From assembly GCA_002710685.1 (NCBI GenBank), contig PALD01000046.1:1-62641 (forward strand): a stretch of 62,641 bases of DNA, given 5' to 3'. A program made the translations under genes and the position numbers. The notes under the pieces were generated by a model. The model ran no database searches. It was not told the DNA's origin and worked only from the letters and a program-made list of their open reading frames with translations. Origin of the DNA: Cytophagaceae bacterium. Lineage in GTDB: Bacteria > Bacteroidota > Bacteroidia > Flavobacteriales > Flavobacteriaceae. Of this stretch, positions 25,089-34,539 are shown in pieces. The first letter of the stretch is position 1. Every line of letters starts with the position of its first letter.

Positions 25089-26813
25089 ATGCAGGATATA
25101 GACTGGATCATATTAGTGGCCACACTGGCATTCATAGTCATCTACGGAACATACAAAACCCGTGGCCGCCGCAATGTACAGGACTTTTTGCGCGGTGGGA
25201 ACGAGGCAAAATGGTGGACGGTGGGCCTCTCTGTCATGGCAACACAGGCCAGTGCAATCACGTTTTTATCAACACCGGGCCAGGCATTTACAAGTGGGAT
25301 GGGGTTTGTGCAGTTTTATTTTGGGCTGCCCATAGCCATGGTGCTCATCTGTATCTTCTTTATCCCCATCTATCATAAGCTCAACGTTTATACGGCCTAT
25401 GAATATCTCGAGAGTAGGTTTGGCATCAAGACACGCTCACTTGCCGCAATACTTTTCCTGCTGCAACGGGGCCTATCTGCGGGGATCACCATATTTGCAC
25501 CCAGCATAATATTGTCTGCCGTGCTGGGATGGGACCTTAATACATTGAACATTATCATAGGACTACTGGTCGTTATCTATACGGTCTCTGGGGGCACAAA
25601 GGCCGTAACGGTCACACAGAAACAGCAAATGGCAATCATCTTCCTGGGGATGCTGGTGGCCTTTATTTTGATAATCACCTATTTGCCAGATGATATCTCG
25701 TTTACTAAAGCACTAGATATTGCCGGCGCCAGTGGCAAGCTGGACATACTTGATTTTTCATTTGATTTTGAAAACCGCTACACCATTTGGAGCGGCCTCC
25801 TGGGCGGCACGTTCCTGATGCTTTCATATTTTGGGACAGATCAAAGCCAGGTACAGCGCTACCTTACCGGGCGCAATACGCGCGAGATGCAGCTGGGCAT
25901 GATCTTTAATGGACTGCTCAAAGTACCCATGCAGTTTTTTATCCTGCTCGTGGGTGTCATGGTATTTGTATTCTATCAGTTCAACCCCACGCCGGTAAAC
26001 TTCAATCCTGCGGCAGAGCAGGCCGTGCAGGGCTCCACCTATGAACCGGAATATTCATCCCTACAGGGAAAACTGGATGAGCTGCGCAGCGACAAGTCTG
26101 ATTTGAGCCACTCATATGTAGATGCCGCAGGTGACCCCGAAAGACAAAAAATGCTCAGGGAAGGCCTACAGCGCATCAAGAACGAAGAAGAAACCATACG
26201 TGAGCAGGCCAGGATGGTCATCTCACAAGTAGATAAAAACGTGGAGACAAATGATAAGGATTATGTGTTCATCCATTTTATACTGCACAACCTGCCCAAG
26301 GGTTTTATAGGTCTCCTGCTTGCCGTGATACTCTCTGCGGCAATGTCATCTACCGCGTCAGAGCTTAATGCCCTGGCAACTACAACAACCATAGATATCT
26401 ATAAACGCAGCATAGAACCCGGCAAGGACGATGCCCACTACGTGGGCGCCTCAAAGTGGTTCACGCTAAGCTGGGGAATCCTGGCCGTGCTCATCGCCTG
26501 TACCGCCAACCTCTTTGACAACCTCATACAACTGGTAAACATCATAGGCAGTCTCTTTTATGGCACCATCCTAGGGATCTTTATCTGTGCTTTTTTTGTG
26601 AAGCGCATCGGCGGAAAAGCCGTTTTTTGTGCTGCCATCCTAAGTGAACTTATAGTTATCTCGTTATTTACCCTTGATAAACTAGATCTAATCACATTAC
26701 CTTATCTATGGCTTAACATGGTGGGCTGTGGCTGTGTTTTTATCATTGCATCACTCATACAGGGCACGCTTCCGCGGAAGCCAGAAGAACCCAAGATAGC
26801 TACTGTAGAATAA
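25089..26813 (+). CDS. Sodium/solute symporter (SSS family)
   Basis: 574 residues with about 13 TM helices of the LeuT-like SSS fold. Helix-1 region WWTVGLSVMATQASAITFLS (about 38-57) and GQAFTSGMGFVQFYFGLP are family hallmarks, with TYTVSGGTKAVTVTQKQQ-like (VSGGTKAVTVTQ) near helix 5 and SAAMSSTASELNALATTTT (about 420-438). An unusual soluble charged insert (about 310-380, LDELRSDKSDLSHSY) separates helices. The substrate is not predictable: sialic acid, sugars or amino sugars would all fit the PIG-L neighbour. It converges on the next gene with one base between the stop codons. Confidence 0.92.
   Translation: MQDIDWIILVATLAFIVIYGTYKTRGRRNVQDFLRGGNEAKWWTVGLSVMATQASAITFLSTPGQAFTSGMGFVQFYFGLPIAMVLICIFFIPIYHKLNVYTAYEYLESRFGIKTRSLAAILFLLQRGLSAGITIFAPSIILSAVLGWDLNTLNIIIGLLVVIYTVSGGTKAVTVTQKQQMAIIFLGMLVAFILIITYLPDDISFTKALDIAGASGKLDILDFSFDFENRYTIWSGLLGGTFLMLSYFGTDQSQVQRYLTGRNTREMQLGMIFNGLLKVPMQFFILLVGVMVFVFYQFNPTPVNFNPAAEQAVQGSTYEPEYSSLQGKLDELRSDKSDLSHSYVDAAGDPERQKMLREGLQRIKNEEETIREQARMVISQVDKNVETNDKDYVFIHFILHNLPKGFIGLLLAVILSAAMSSTASELNALATTTTIDIYKRSIEPGKDDAHYVGASKWFTLSWGILAVLIACTANLFDNLIQLVNIIGSLFYGTILGIFICAFFVKRIGGKAVFCAAILSELIVISLFTLDKLDLITLPYLWLNMVGCGCVFIIASLIQGTLPRKPEEPKIATVE
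26768..26781. repeat. Iterated palindrome GCTTCCGCGGAAGC near a C-terminus
   Basis: A perfect 14-bp palindrome encoding LPRKP, 15 codons before the symporter stop. Confidence 0.8.
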
Positions 26814-26814
26814 T

Positions 26815-28416
26815 CTATCTGGGTATAGATTCAATAATCTTACCGAAGCTAACACTATCTGAGGGCCGTGGTGCATTTGCAGATATAACTTTGCCTGCTT
26901 TGTCCAGGACGCTATACCTGGGGATTGAAAAACCTTGTTGATTGCCCATATTCCTGATGAGCATATACTTTAATAGCCTTGATTTTTTCATGTCCACAAT
27001 GCGGTAAAGCTGATTGCTGCTGATTGCTGCCGCATGGGTATTGATACTTTTTAACCATTCTTCATTGTCTTCATCAATGGATAGGTAAATAAACGAGACA
27101 TCATCATCCTGACGTAATCTTTCCCTAAAACTTTTGCCCTTTTTTATCTCAGCAATACATGGCCCACACCAACTTGCCCAATAATCCAAAACCTTGATCT
27201 TGCCTTTATTCCTGGTAAAGATTTCGGCGACAGCCAGGGTATCTCCATATTGGTCTACAACCTTATCCTCCAAAGCATCTTGAGGTATGATAAAATCGTT
27301 CATGTCAAGGTCTGCCAGGTAGCCTTTAAGCCGGTCGTATTGTTTTAAATCAACAAGCTTGTCCTTATATTTTTTGGCAGTAGCCATAATAAGCTCCTTG
27401 CCATCAGGGCCATTGCCCAGTCCCTTTTCAAAATAAGCTATCAACATCTGGTTTAAAGCATAAGCCTTGAGTGCACCATCTAGGTTTTTCTCAATAAAAT
27501 CCCGCTCTTTCATAAAATTTGCGGTTGAGTATTCCAGTGATTCAAGATTTGCTAGATAGTATCGTATATAATATTGTAGATCCCTTTTAAAGTAGTCGAC
27601 GGTAATCAAGGATTCATCCTGAAAATCTTTTATGGAAATGGTATCAAAATAGTCCCGGGCATCAAAAACCTCATTACCGGCAGGATTATGATCTCTTGCA
27701 AGAATGGCACCTATTCCGTTAAAATTCGGTTGGTACAAACCCTTATCATCCTTATGGTCAAGAGGAAGAATAAGCCTGTTTAAAAATTCATATTTAAGAT
27801 CTGCCTTAACTTTTTTCCTGAATTCCTGCGAAGCCACAGGATGCTTGACCAGGTAGCTATTTAATGCCGCAAGCTTTTTATGATAGGCCTTTACATTTGC
27901 TTGTTTGTATCTATTGAGATTGCCCTTATAGACAGTCCAATCCTGATGGTCAAGTTCCTCAACCTGTGCATAGTAGTTGTAGTGAACTGCATTTTTACCA
28001 GAAAATGTAATCTTCCCATCCTTGATTTGCATGGAGATCGAGTCCCCGGGAGTTACAAAAACATGTCCAAAATAATGTGTGTTCTCATTATCAGAGAAGG
28101 CAATCATTTCAAGAAGCTGCCCTTGTGTGAACCCATGTAGTGTTAAATTAAGCGAATCCCCTATCATTTCTTTTGTCCATTTTGGTTTTTCACGAGTATC
28201 AAAATCCAACAGGTTAAAATACTCTATGGCATTATGGTCATCACTGGTACCCGTGATAACTATATCATTTTTAGTATCATAATCTGCATAACTAGCATCC
28301 AGAGGTTGTGATTGAGGATTTTTCCCTAAAGGCTTCCTGATTGTTTTATCTTCTTTGCAAGATATCAAGATCAAGAAAATGGTAACTGCAAAAATGGCTG
28401 GATAATTATTTTTCAT
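26815..28416 (-). CDS. TlpA-like thioredoxin-fold lipoprotein
   Basis: 533 residues with lipobox LISC (about Cys20). The long N-terminal half is divergent and helical (about 40-380), and the C-terminal redoxin domain (about 385-533) has YWASWCGPCIAEI, a canonical reducing WCxxC, then FIYLSIDEDNEEW. It is anchored in the envelope and facing the periplasm. Such proteins reduce disulphides or heme-maturation partners. The exact target is unknown. It is monocistronic and convergent with the symporter gene with almost no gap, and no hairpin terminator is visible between them. Confidence 0.85.
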   Translation of the reverse strand: MKNNYPAIFAVTIFLILISCKEDKTIRKPLGKNPQSQPLDASYADYDTKNDIVITGTSDDHNAIEYFNLLDFDTREKPKWTKEMIGDSLNLTLHGFTQGQLLEMIAFSDNENTHYFGHVFVTPGDSISMQIKDGKITFSGKNAVHYNYYAQVEELDHQDWTVYKGNLNRYKQANVKAYHKKLAALNSYLVKHPVASQEFRKKVKADLKYEFLNRLILPLDHKDDKGLYQPNFNGIGAILARDHNPAGNEVFDARDYFDTISIKDFQDESLITVDYFKRDLQYYIRYYLANLESLEYSTANFMKERDFIEKNLDGALKAYALNQMLIAYFEKGLGNGPDGKELIMATAKKYKDKLVDLKQYDRLKGYLADLDMNDFIIPQDALEDKVVDQYGDTLAVAEIFTRNKGKIKVLDYWASWCGPCIAEIKKGKSFRERLRQDDDVSFIYLSIDEDNEEWLKSINTHAAAISSNQLYRIVDMKKSRLLKYMLIRNMGNQQGFSIPRYSVLDKAGKVISANAPRPSDSVSFGKIIESIPR

Positions 28417-28506
28417 GTCAAGACACCATCAAACATTGCACCGAAAATAGAGCTGGTTTAAAATATGAATTAAATACCTTTAACTCCTCAAAAATAAAAT
28501 TCAACA

Positions 28507-29475
28507 TTGAAAACAATCAACTGGGGCATCCTAGGAACAGGAAAAATTGCCGGCAAATTTGCAACTGACCTGCATACCGTGGCAGGTTCTCAACTAGTGG
28601 CCGTGGGATCTCGTAGCCTGGAGAGCGCACAGGCTTTTGCCAAAGAAAACAATGCCTCAACGGCACATGCCTCATATGAGGCGCTGGCCAGGGACCCACA
28701 GGTTGATATCATCTACATCGCCACACCACACGTGCGCCATTGTGAAGATTCTATACTGTGCATGCAAAATGGAAAGCATGTGCTCTGTGAAAAGCCTTTT
28801 GCCATGAATGCGCAAGAGGTTGAAAAAATGCTTGCTTGCGCGAAAAAAAACAACGTATTTCTCATGGAGGCCCTATGGACACGCATGATGCCCTTTTTCC
28901 TGTTTATCGAAGAAGAAATCAAGAGTGGAAAATATGGCCATATCCAGACCCTGACCGCAGATTTTTGTTTTCCGGCGCCCTTTGACCCCGCCGGGAGGTT
29001 GTTTGATAAAAGCCTGGGCGGTGGCGCACTTCTGGATGTAGGTATCTACCCCGTGTTTTTTGCCCTTGCCCTCATGGGTGAGCCAGTGGAAATTTTGGCA
29101 AAAGCCAAAATAGGAAAAACCGGTGTGGATGAATTTACCGAGATGACCTTTATCTACCCCAATGGTGCAAAAGCTCACCTCAATGGCGGGATCACGCAGC
29201 AAACGCCCACCACGGCGACCATTATTCTAGACAAGGGCTTGATATATGTGCCCACACGCTTTCACCACAGTGACACGGTGACCACGGTGCATGATGGTGT
29301 TAAGCTCAATCATGATTTTAGCCACGGTGAGCGTGGTTATAACTATGAGATAGCGCATGCCGCCCAGACGGTACGTGAGAAAAAGACCGAAAGCAACCTG
29401 ATGACACATGACCTCAGCCGGCTCATCATCAAGACGCTTGATAGAGTGCGCGCCATTATAGGCCTGCAGTACTGA
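28507..29475 (+). CDS. Gfo/Idh/MocA family oxidoreductase
   Basis: 322 residues. An N-terminal Rossmann fold with NWGILGTGKIAGKFA (4-18) and the conserved CEKPFAMN (about 97-104, Lys of the EKP motif) is followed by a C-terminal alpha/beta domain starting around 125 (EALWTRMMPFF, GGALLDVGIYP). NAD(P)-dependent dehydrogenase for a sugar or inositol-like substrate. The specificity is not visible. The start is TTG at 28507, since the protein family begins MKTIxWGI there and no other start fits. It is single, with 94 bp to the next gene. Confidence 0.9.
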   Translation: MKTINWGILGTGKIAGKFATDLHTVAGSQLVAVGSRSLESAQAFAKENNASTAHASYEALARDPQVDIIYIATPHVRHCEDSILCMQNGKHVLCEKPFAMNAQEVEKMLACAKKNNVFLMEALWTRMMPFFLFIEEEIKSGKYGHIQTLTADFCFPAPFDPAGRLFDKSLGGGALLDVGIYPVFFALALMGEPVEILAKAKIGKTGVDEFTEMTFIYPNGAKAHLNGGITQQTPTTATIILDKGLIYVPTRFHHSDTVTTVHDGVKLNHDFSHGERGYNYEIAHAAQTVREKKTESNLMTHDLSRLIIKTLDRVRAIIGLQY

Positions 29476-29569
29476 TACCAAAAATTTACCGGTCCAAATT
29501 CTTCATTTTCAAAATTTTTGTACTTTAGGAGTACTTTCCCCCTACGCTTTAATTTTAACCTGACCACCC

Positions 29570-32500
29570 ATGACAGATTTAAAGAACGGGGTTCATCCCT
29601 TTTTTAAAAGGGTTGATAAGCATGCCATTGCATGGATGATTCTTTCCATGTTACTGCTCATCACAAAATCCAAATTTTATATTGACAGCTACATCAGTAG
29701 CCCACAGCATGGCCGCTTTGATCATTTTCTTGAGGTAAGCCAGATCATACAGAATAGTGGCAACCTCCTGTGGTACAGAATTTATTTTATACTTGATGCC
29801 CTATGGGCTTTTGAGCTGCTGGTGATCTTGGGTATATTGGCAAAGGATGAAAAGGGCAATAGCCTTATAGATTATAGAAATTCAAAAGTGCCCGCTGCAC
29901 ATTTCTTCAGGGGGTTTGCCATACTTGCATTTTCAATTGATATCATTGAAGGGGTATCTTATATCACATTTGATGACACCATCTTGTCCACCATGGCAAA
30001 TCTTAAGATCCTTGCCTATGCCGTATGCTTTTGCTTCTTGCTTTACTGGCTTATCAAGACAGTTCTTATCCCTAAGCTCAAGCCCTTTTTTAGGTTTATC
30101 GTGACCTGTGGCTTTAGCCTGCTGTTTATAGGAGTGGTATATCTATTGGTTACCGTGATGCCCCAAGGGGGCACACTGGTCATCGACCTTTTTTACAAAC
30201 CATGGAATATTCTGCTATTCTTTGTCCTGCTGGGATTCTTGTCACTCATCTTATCACATTATCCCATCTATATAGACATCTGGCTATATGGCGATAATGA
30301 TTGTGTAGAGCTCAGGATGAAAGGTAAGCCCCGTCAGGATGGTAAGCCCAGGACGGCCGGCATAATTTATTATGACACAAAACCTACCAATGATCCTGGT
30401 AAGGTGTTCAACCAGGAGTTTCCTAAATCTGCCAGGCGGTGCCTGGGCATATTGATATTCATTGCCGTGTTCAAGATTTTCATAGACCTCATCCCCAGGT
30501 TTTATGAGATTCCATTTGATGTGGTCACCGTTACCATTTTTGCCCTCATTATTGCATTGTACATCTATTACAGAAAAGGCAAGATGTACGACCGCTGGAA
30601 AAAGGATATTAAATCCATGGATATGGACCTCAGGACAAAAACGGTAAAGGATATTATCGCCTACGTCAACTTCTTCCCAAAATTCTTTGCCTTTTCCTGC
30701 CTGCTCATCATCATGACCTTCCTGGTCTCCTTTATACTTAAATGGCACCTGGCCACCATGATCCTCTTACTGTGCTGCCTCTTGATCCAGGCCTATCTAT
30801 ATATCATATTCAAGATATGCCGCACCTATTTTAAATATGTCTATTACTCCAATGACCTTTATGCTTCAAACCCAGCGATGTTTGATAAAGAAACCCTTAA
30901 GGCATTCAAGGAATACTTTGGTGAAGACATAAAAAAATCAAGCTCGTGGATCCTGGACCGCTTTGCCCATCTTAGTGATAATGGTATTTATATAAGCTGG
31001 ATGCGCTGGTTTGGTTTTCTTGTACTTGCACTGGTGCTCTTCATCAATTTCGTGGGGTTTGCAGAAGTTTTCAACCCATTGATAATCATATTATTATACA
31101 TCATCTTTTTCTATTCGGTGGGGACAATTGTTTTTAAACATGTGCTCTACCACCACCGCCAGAAAAAGGGAAGGTTGTTCTTTAAATATTATGTGCCACT
31201 ACTCGTGCTGATCATCGTGGGTTTGTTCACATGGTCTGCCAGTAGGCCCAATTACCTGCACCAGCTCTCAATGGTTGTACAAAAGCAGCCGCTGCTTGAT
31301 TTCGCTGAAGCGAAAAACATATCCACACAGGGAGAAGACCCATGGAAGAAGAATTATTTTTTTGTGGGAAGCTACGGCGGTGGGCTCAAGGCAAATCTAT
31401 GGAACCTCCTCCTCTTCAATGAACTCGAGATCGAGACCAAAAATGAATTCATGGACCGCACGCTGGTCATGAGCGGGGTTTCTGGAGGTGCCGTGGGAAT
31501 AGGCAACTACGCCTCGCTGGTGTATGAACAGCAGGGCGACACCTCAAAGATCAAGGAGCGCATAATAAAAATAGGCGAGTCAAACGTGCTGAGCACGGAG
31601 CTTACCTATTTGCTGGGGTATGACTGGCTGCGGGAGTATTTGCCCTTTACATGTTTTCAGGGCAAGGATCGTAACAATGAGAGCATGAAGACCCATGCAA
31701 AAAATACCGGGATGGGAGACCGGTATAACACCATTGCGTTTTCTGATTACTGGCGGCAGATTCGCGACTTTAGAAAAGGAAAATTTCCGGCATTGATCAT
31801 GAACCCCACCCGCGTGGGAGGAAGCCAGGGCGTGGCAACAACGGTAAGGTTTTCTGACAGCACCTTTGCGGGGGCTGACCGCATCACGGATTTTGAAGGG
31901 GAATATGCGGGCAAGACCTTGACGTATTTTGGCGCGGTATCCACCACCAACAGATTTCCATTCTTTAGCCCTACGGCAAAAATAGTCACTAAAGGAAGCT
32001 ACCTTGATGGAGGATATTTTGAAAATTCAGGCCTTTTGAGCGCCCTGGAGGCGTATGACGCGCTAGACGAGGATAAGGATGGTGTCGTTGAAGACATCAA
32101 CCCCATATTCATCAACATCATCAACAGCGAGGATTTTTATATCGCACAAAAGATCAGGGAGTGGAACGTAAAGGTAAAATCACTCAAGGAAACCGGAGAA
32201 ATAGGTTCAATCCTGGGCACGGTTGCCTCCATTGATAAACTGCCCCGCTACGTGCAGGAAAAAATAAAGAGCCGTGGTTTTGTCTTTGAGCCCATCATGA
32301 TGCCGCATAAAATAAGCTATGGCGAGGTGCGGGCGGTCATCAAGGGCGATATTGAAGACCCCATCGCGCTCATGTACAACATCAATGCCCACAACGATAC
32401 CATTGACGCCGTCCTCCAGAGCTATAAAAAGTATGACAAGCAAAAATGGGGAGTCGTGGAGCCACCATTGGCAAGGCTTCTCAGCGAGCCGGCCGTATAT

Positions 32501-32680
32501 TATCAAGAAGCCATGGTCAAGAACCACCCACAGGTGCGCAACGCCATAAAACGCATCAAGGACTACATGAACACCTCAACCCGGGTAAACATCAAGTTTC
32601 AGGACAGTTTGAAAAAAGCAGCTCCCAACCTCGCCGGCCACAGGTTGATAAGCAAGTACAAGAACACAAAGGCCGAGTAG
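29570..32680 (+). CDS. Giant membrane protein with C-terminal patatin-like phospholipase domain
   Basis: 1036 residues. The first 555 form a polytopic membrane region (about ten TM helices, for example AIAWMILSMLLLI, FAFSCLLIIMTFLVSF). A patatin domain follows (about 590-960): oxyanion region GSYGGGLKAN, nucleophile Ser638 in GVSGGAVG, and catalytic Asp813 in LDGGYF. The Ser-Asp dyad is thus intact. Patatins hydrolyse acyl esters of phospholipids. Here the enzyme seems tethered to a transporter-like membrane body, so the location of the active site (periplasm or cytosol) cannot be decided. The fusion recurs in Bacteroidota as far as I recall. It is monocistronic. Confidence 0.85.
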   Translation: MTDLKNGVHPFFKRVDKHAIAWMILSMLLLITKSKFYIDSYISSPQHGRFDHFLEVSQIIQNSGNLLWYRIYFILDALWAFELLVILGILAKDEKGNSLIDYRNSKVPAAHFFRGFAILAFSIDIIEGVSYITFDDTILSTMANLKILAYAVCFCFLLYWLIKTVLIPKLKPFFRFIVTCGFSLLFIGVVYLLVTVMPQGGTLVIDLFYKPWNILLFFVLLGFLSLILSHYPIYIDIWLYGDNDCVELRMKGKPRQDGKPRTAGIIYYDTKPTNDPGKVFNQEFPKSARRCLGILIFIAVFKIFIDLIPRFYEIPFDVVTVTIFALIIALYIYYRKGKMYDRWKKDIKSMDMDLRTKTVKDIIAYVNFFPKFFAFSCLLIIMTFLVSFILKWHLATMILLLCCLLIQAYLYIIFKICRTYFKYVYYSNDLYASNPAMFDKETLKAFKEYFGEDIKKSSSWILDRFAHLSDNGIYISWMRWFGFLVLALVLFINFVGFAEVFNPLIIILLYIIFFYSVGTIVFKHVLYHHRQKKGRLFFKYYVPLLVLIIVGLFTWSASRPNYLHQLSMVVQKQPLLDFAEAKNISTQGEDPWKKNYFFVGSYGGGLKANLWNLLLFNELEIETKNEFMDRTLVMSGVSGGAVGIGNYASLVYEQQGDTSKIKERIIKIGESNVLSTELTYLLGYDWLREYLPFTCFQGKDRNNESMKTHAKNTGMGDRYNTIAFSDYWRQIRDFRKGKFPALIMNPTRVGGSQGVATTVRFSDSTFAGADRITDFEGEYAGKTLTYFGAVSTTNRFPFFSPTAKIVTKGSYLDGGYFENSGLLSALEAYDALDEDKDGVVEDINPIFINIINSEDFYIAQKIREWNVKVKSLKETGEIGSILGTVASIDKLPRYVQEKIKSRGFVFEPIMMPHKISYGEVRAVIKGDIEDPIALMYNINAHNDTIDAVLQSYKKYDKQKWGVVEPPLARLLSEPAVYYQEAMVKNHPQVRNAIKRIKDYMNTSTRVNIKFQDSLKKAAPNLAGHRLISKYKNTKAE
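31301..31314. repeat. Iterated palindrome TTCGCT-ga-AGCGAA in patatin gene
   Basis: 6-bp arms with a 2-nt centre. It encodes FAEAK in the linker between the membrane part and the patatin domain. Confidence 0.6.
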
Positions 32681-32782
32681 ATTTGGCAGAAGCCCGCATT
32701 TTGCACTTTAACTTTTGACAGTTGATTTTTGGAACAATATATGTTTAGCTAACGTGTTATATCTAACAATCAAAAATGCAAC

Positions 32783-33667
32783 ATGCAACATATTAAATAT
32801 TTGGCCCTTGTTTTTTGTATGGGGGTTCTTTTTGCTTGTAGTAAAAATGAGGCTGCCCCAACCTCCCCAGGGCCAGAAACCGTTTATACGGATGCAAGTA
32901 CACAGCTGGACGTGAGCTATGGCGACGATGCGCAGGAAGCATATGACATCTACCTCCCGGCCAACCGGTCAACCAGCAAGACAAAGGTTATCATACTGAT
33001 TCACGGTGGCGCCTGGATTGAGGGCGATAAGGAGAACATGGCATACATCATCCCCACGATACGGCAACAATTGCCAGACCATGCCATCGTGAACATGAAC
33101 TATGTACTGGCCTCCCCACCCTACACCCCTGCATTTCCCAATCAATTTGAAGACGTGCAGGCCGTCATAAAACAACTTACAGACCAAAGCACAGAACTGG
33201 GCATCAAGCCACAATTTGCCCTCATAGGCGCAAGTGCTGGCGCGCACCTCTCCTTGCAATATGACTATGTCTATGATGTGGATGACCAGGTAAAAATGGT
33301 GGCAAGCATCGTGGGCCCCACAAACCTTGCAGATGCCTTTTACAGCCAGAATCCTGACTTTGCCCTCGCACTCCCTTTTATGGTAAATGCCAATGCATAT
33401 CCTGATGGCACTGACCTTGCACGGGCCGTAAGCCCCGCATATAACGTGAGCACCCAGAGTAGTCCCACCATCATGTTCTACGGCAACCAGGACCCGCTCG
33501 TGCCCGTGAGCAACCCTGTTTTTTTAAAGAACAAGCTCGATGCCGCCAGTGTAGAAAACAAATATACACTCTATGAAGGTGGACATGGTGACTGGAGCAC
33601 TGAAGACCAGCTCGACATGCAGGCACAACTTTTTGCCTTTATCAAGGCACATCTAGCCATAGAATAA
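32783..33667 (+). CDS. Alpha/beta-hydrolase lipoprotein (esterase/lipase, BD-FAE-like)
   Basis: 294 residues with lipobox LFAC (Cys19). The alpha/beta-hydrolase core has the oxyanion HGGAW (about 74-78), nucleophile Ser in IGASAG (about 152-157), catalytic Asp in GNQDPLVP and His in GGHGDWS. The HGGxW form and size match the esterase/lipase group that includes bifunctional feruloyl/acetyl-xylan esterases. It is anchored in the envelope. The substrate is probably an acylated carbohydrate, by analogy. A promoter-like TATGTTTA lies about 40 bp upstream. It ends before a good terminator. Confidence 0.85.
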   Translation: MQHIKYLALVFCMGVLFACSKNEAAPTSPGPETVYTDASTQLDVSYGDDAQEAYDIYLPANRSTSKTKVIILIHGGAWIEGDKENMAYIIPTIRQQLPDHAIVNMNYVLASPPYTPAFPNQFEDVQAVIKQLTDQSTELGIKPQFALIGASAGAHLSLQYDYVYDVDDQVKMVASIVGPTNLADAFYSQNPDFALALPFMVNANAYPDGTDLARAVSPAYNVSTQSSPTIMFYGNQDPLVPVSNPVFLKNKLDAASVENKYTLYEGGHGDWSTEDQLDMQAQLFAFIKAHLAIE

Positions 33668-33693
33668 CAATATCGCTTACGCGAAAAGAACTC

Positions 33694-33729
33694 AGCCGTA
33701 CTTTCCATGATGAAAGCGCGGCTTTTTTA
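33694..33729 (+). terminator. Terminator of the esterase gene
   Basis: AGCCG (33694-33698) and CTTTC (33701-33705) pair with GAAAG (33712-33716) and CGGCT (33719-33723) across a 2-nt internal mismatch, followed by T6. Confidence 0.8.
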
Positions 33730-33761
33730 TTTAACTTTAGCTGAGTAACCAACCATCAAAA

Positions 33762-34535
33762 ATGCAATTACACCACAAAGGGCTTACCGTTACCATAGAC
33801 AAGGGCGAACTTACAGGGTTTACAAGAGAAGGATATCAATTTATCCATCAAAAGGGCACCCCTGGCTGGGGAAGCAGTGATACTGAAATGTTTCCCATCA
33901 TAGGTCCTACGGCAAAGGCCCATTTTAAGGTTAAGACCCCACGGGGAGAAGCCGTTATGGACCAGCATGGCCTGTACCGTGAACTGGAATATACCCTTGA
34001 AGAACATACGGATACCCTAGCCATATTTGTCAAACGGTACAAGGCAAATGATACGGTCAAGAACTCAAAATACCCTAAAAAATCAACCGAAGAATGGTTG
34101 CACTGGCCCTATGATTTTGAAGTCAAGAAAAGCTTTACACTGGAGCCGGACAGGTTAAAGGTCAACTTTGAAATAAATGCTGTAAAAGATATGCCCTTTA
34201 TGCTGGGCTATCATCCGGCCTTTATGATTCATGGGGATGCAGCAACGGTAATCACAAATGAAGAAATCATCCCTTTAGGTAATGTAATGGCGGTGGGCGA
34301 CCGCGCCTATCACGTACCAGGCTGTACCTCCATCACGCTGCGCGATAAGGAAGAAATAGAACTCACGACGCAAGGTTTTAGAGATTTTATGCTGTGGAGC
34401 CCCACGTCAAATATGATATGCATAGAACCCATTACATTTTATCCATATGCCGTTGCACAAACCCACCTAGATGAAGGCTTCCAGACCCTGCATTCAGGGC
34501 CAGGTACCTTCACCATAACCTTAAGACCACTTTAA
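33762..34535 (+). CDS. Aldose 1-epimerase-like (galactose mutarotase fold) protein
   Basis: 257 residues in the galactose mutarotase superfamily, nearest in form to LacX/YihR-type: GTPGWGSSDTEMFPIIGPTA near the start, DQHGLYRELEY, the conserved GYHPAF (about 149-154) with the putative catalytic His, and IEPITFYPYA near the C-terminus. No signal peptide, so cytosolic. It would interconvert anomers of a free sugar. It is 4 bp upstream of an esterase gene on the same strand, so the two are probably cotranscribed. Confidence 0.85.
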   Translation: MQLHHKGLTVTIDKGELTGFTREGYQFIHQKGTPGWGSSDTEMFPIIGPTAKAHFKVKTPRGEAVMDQHGLYRELEYTLEEHTDTLAIFVKRYKANDTVKNSKYPKKSTEEWLHWPYDFEVKKSFTLEPDRLKVNFEINAVKDMPFMLGYHPAFMIHGDAATVITNEEIIPLGNVMAVGDRAYHVPGCTSITLRDKEEIELTTQGFRDFMLWSPTSNMICIEPITFYPYAVAQTHLDEGFQTLHSGPGTFTITLRPL

Positions 34536-34539
34536 AATC

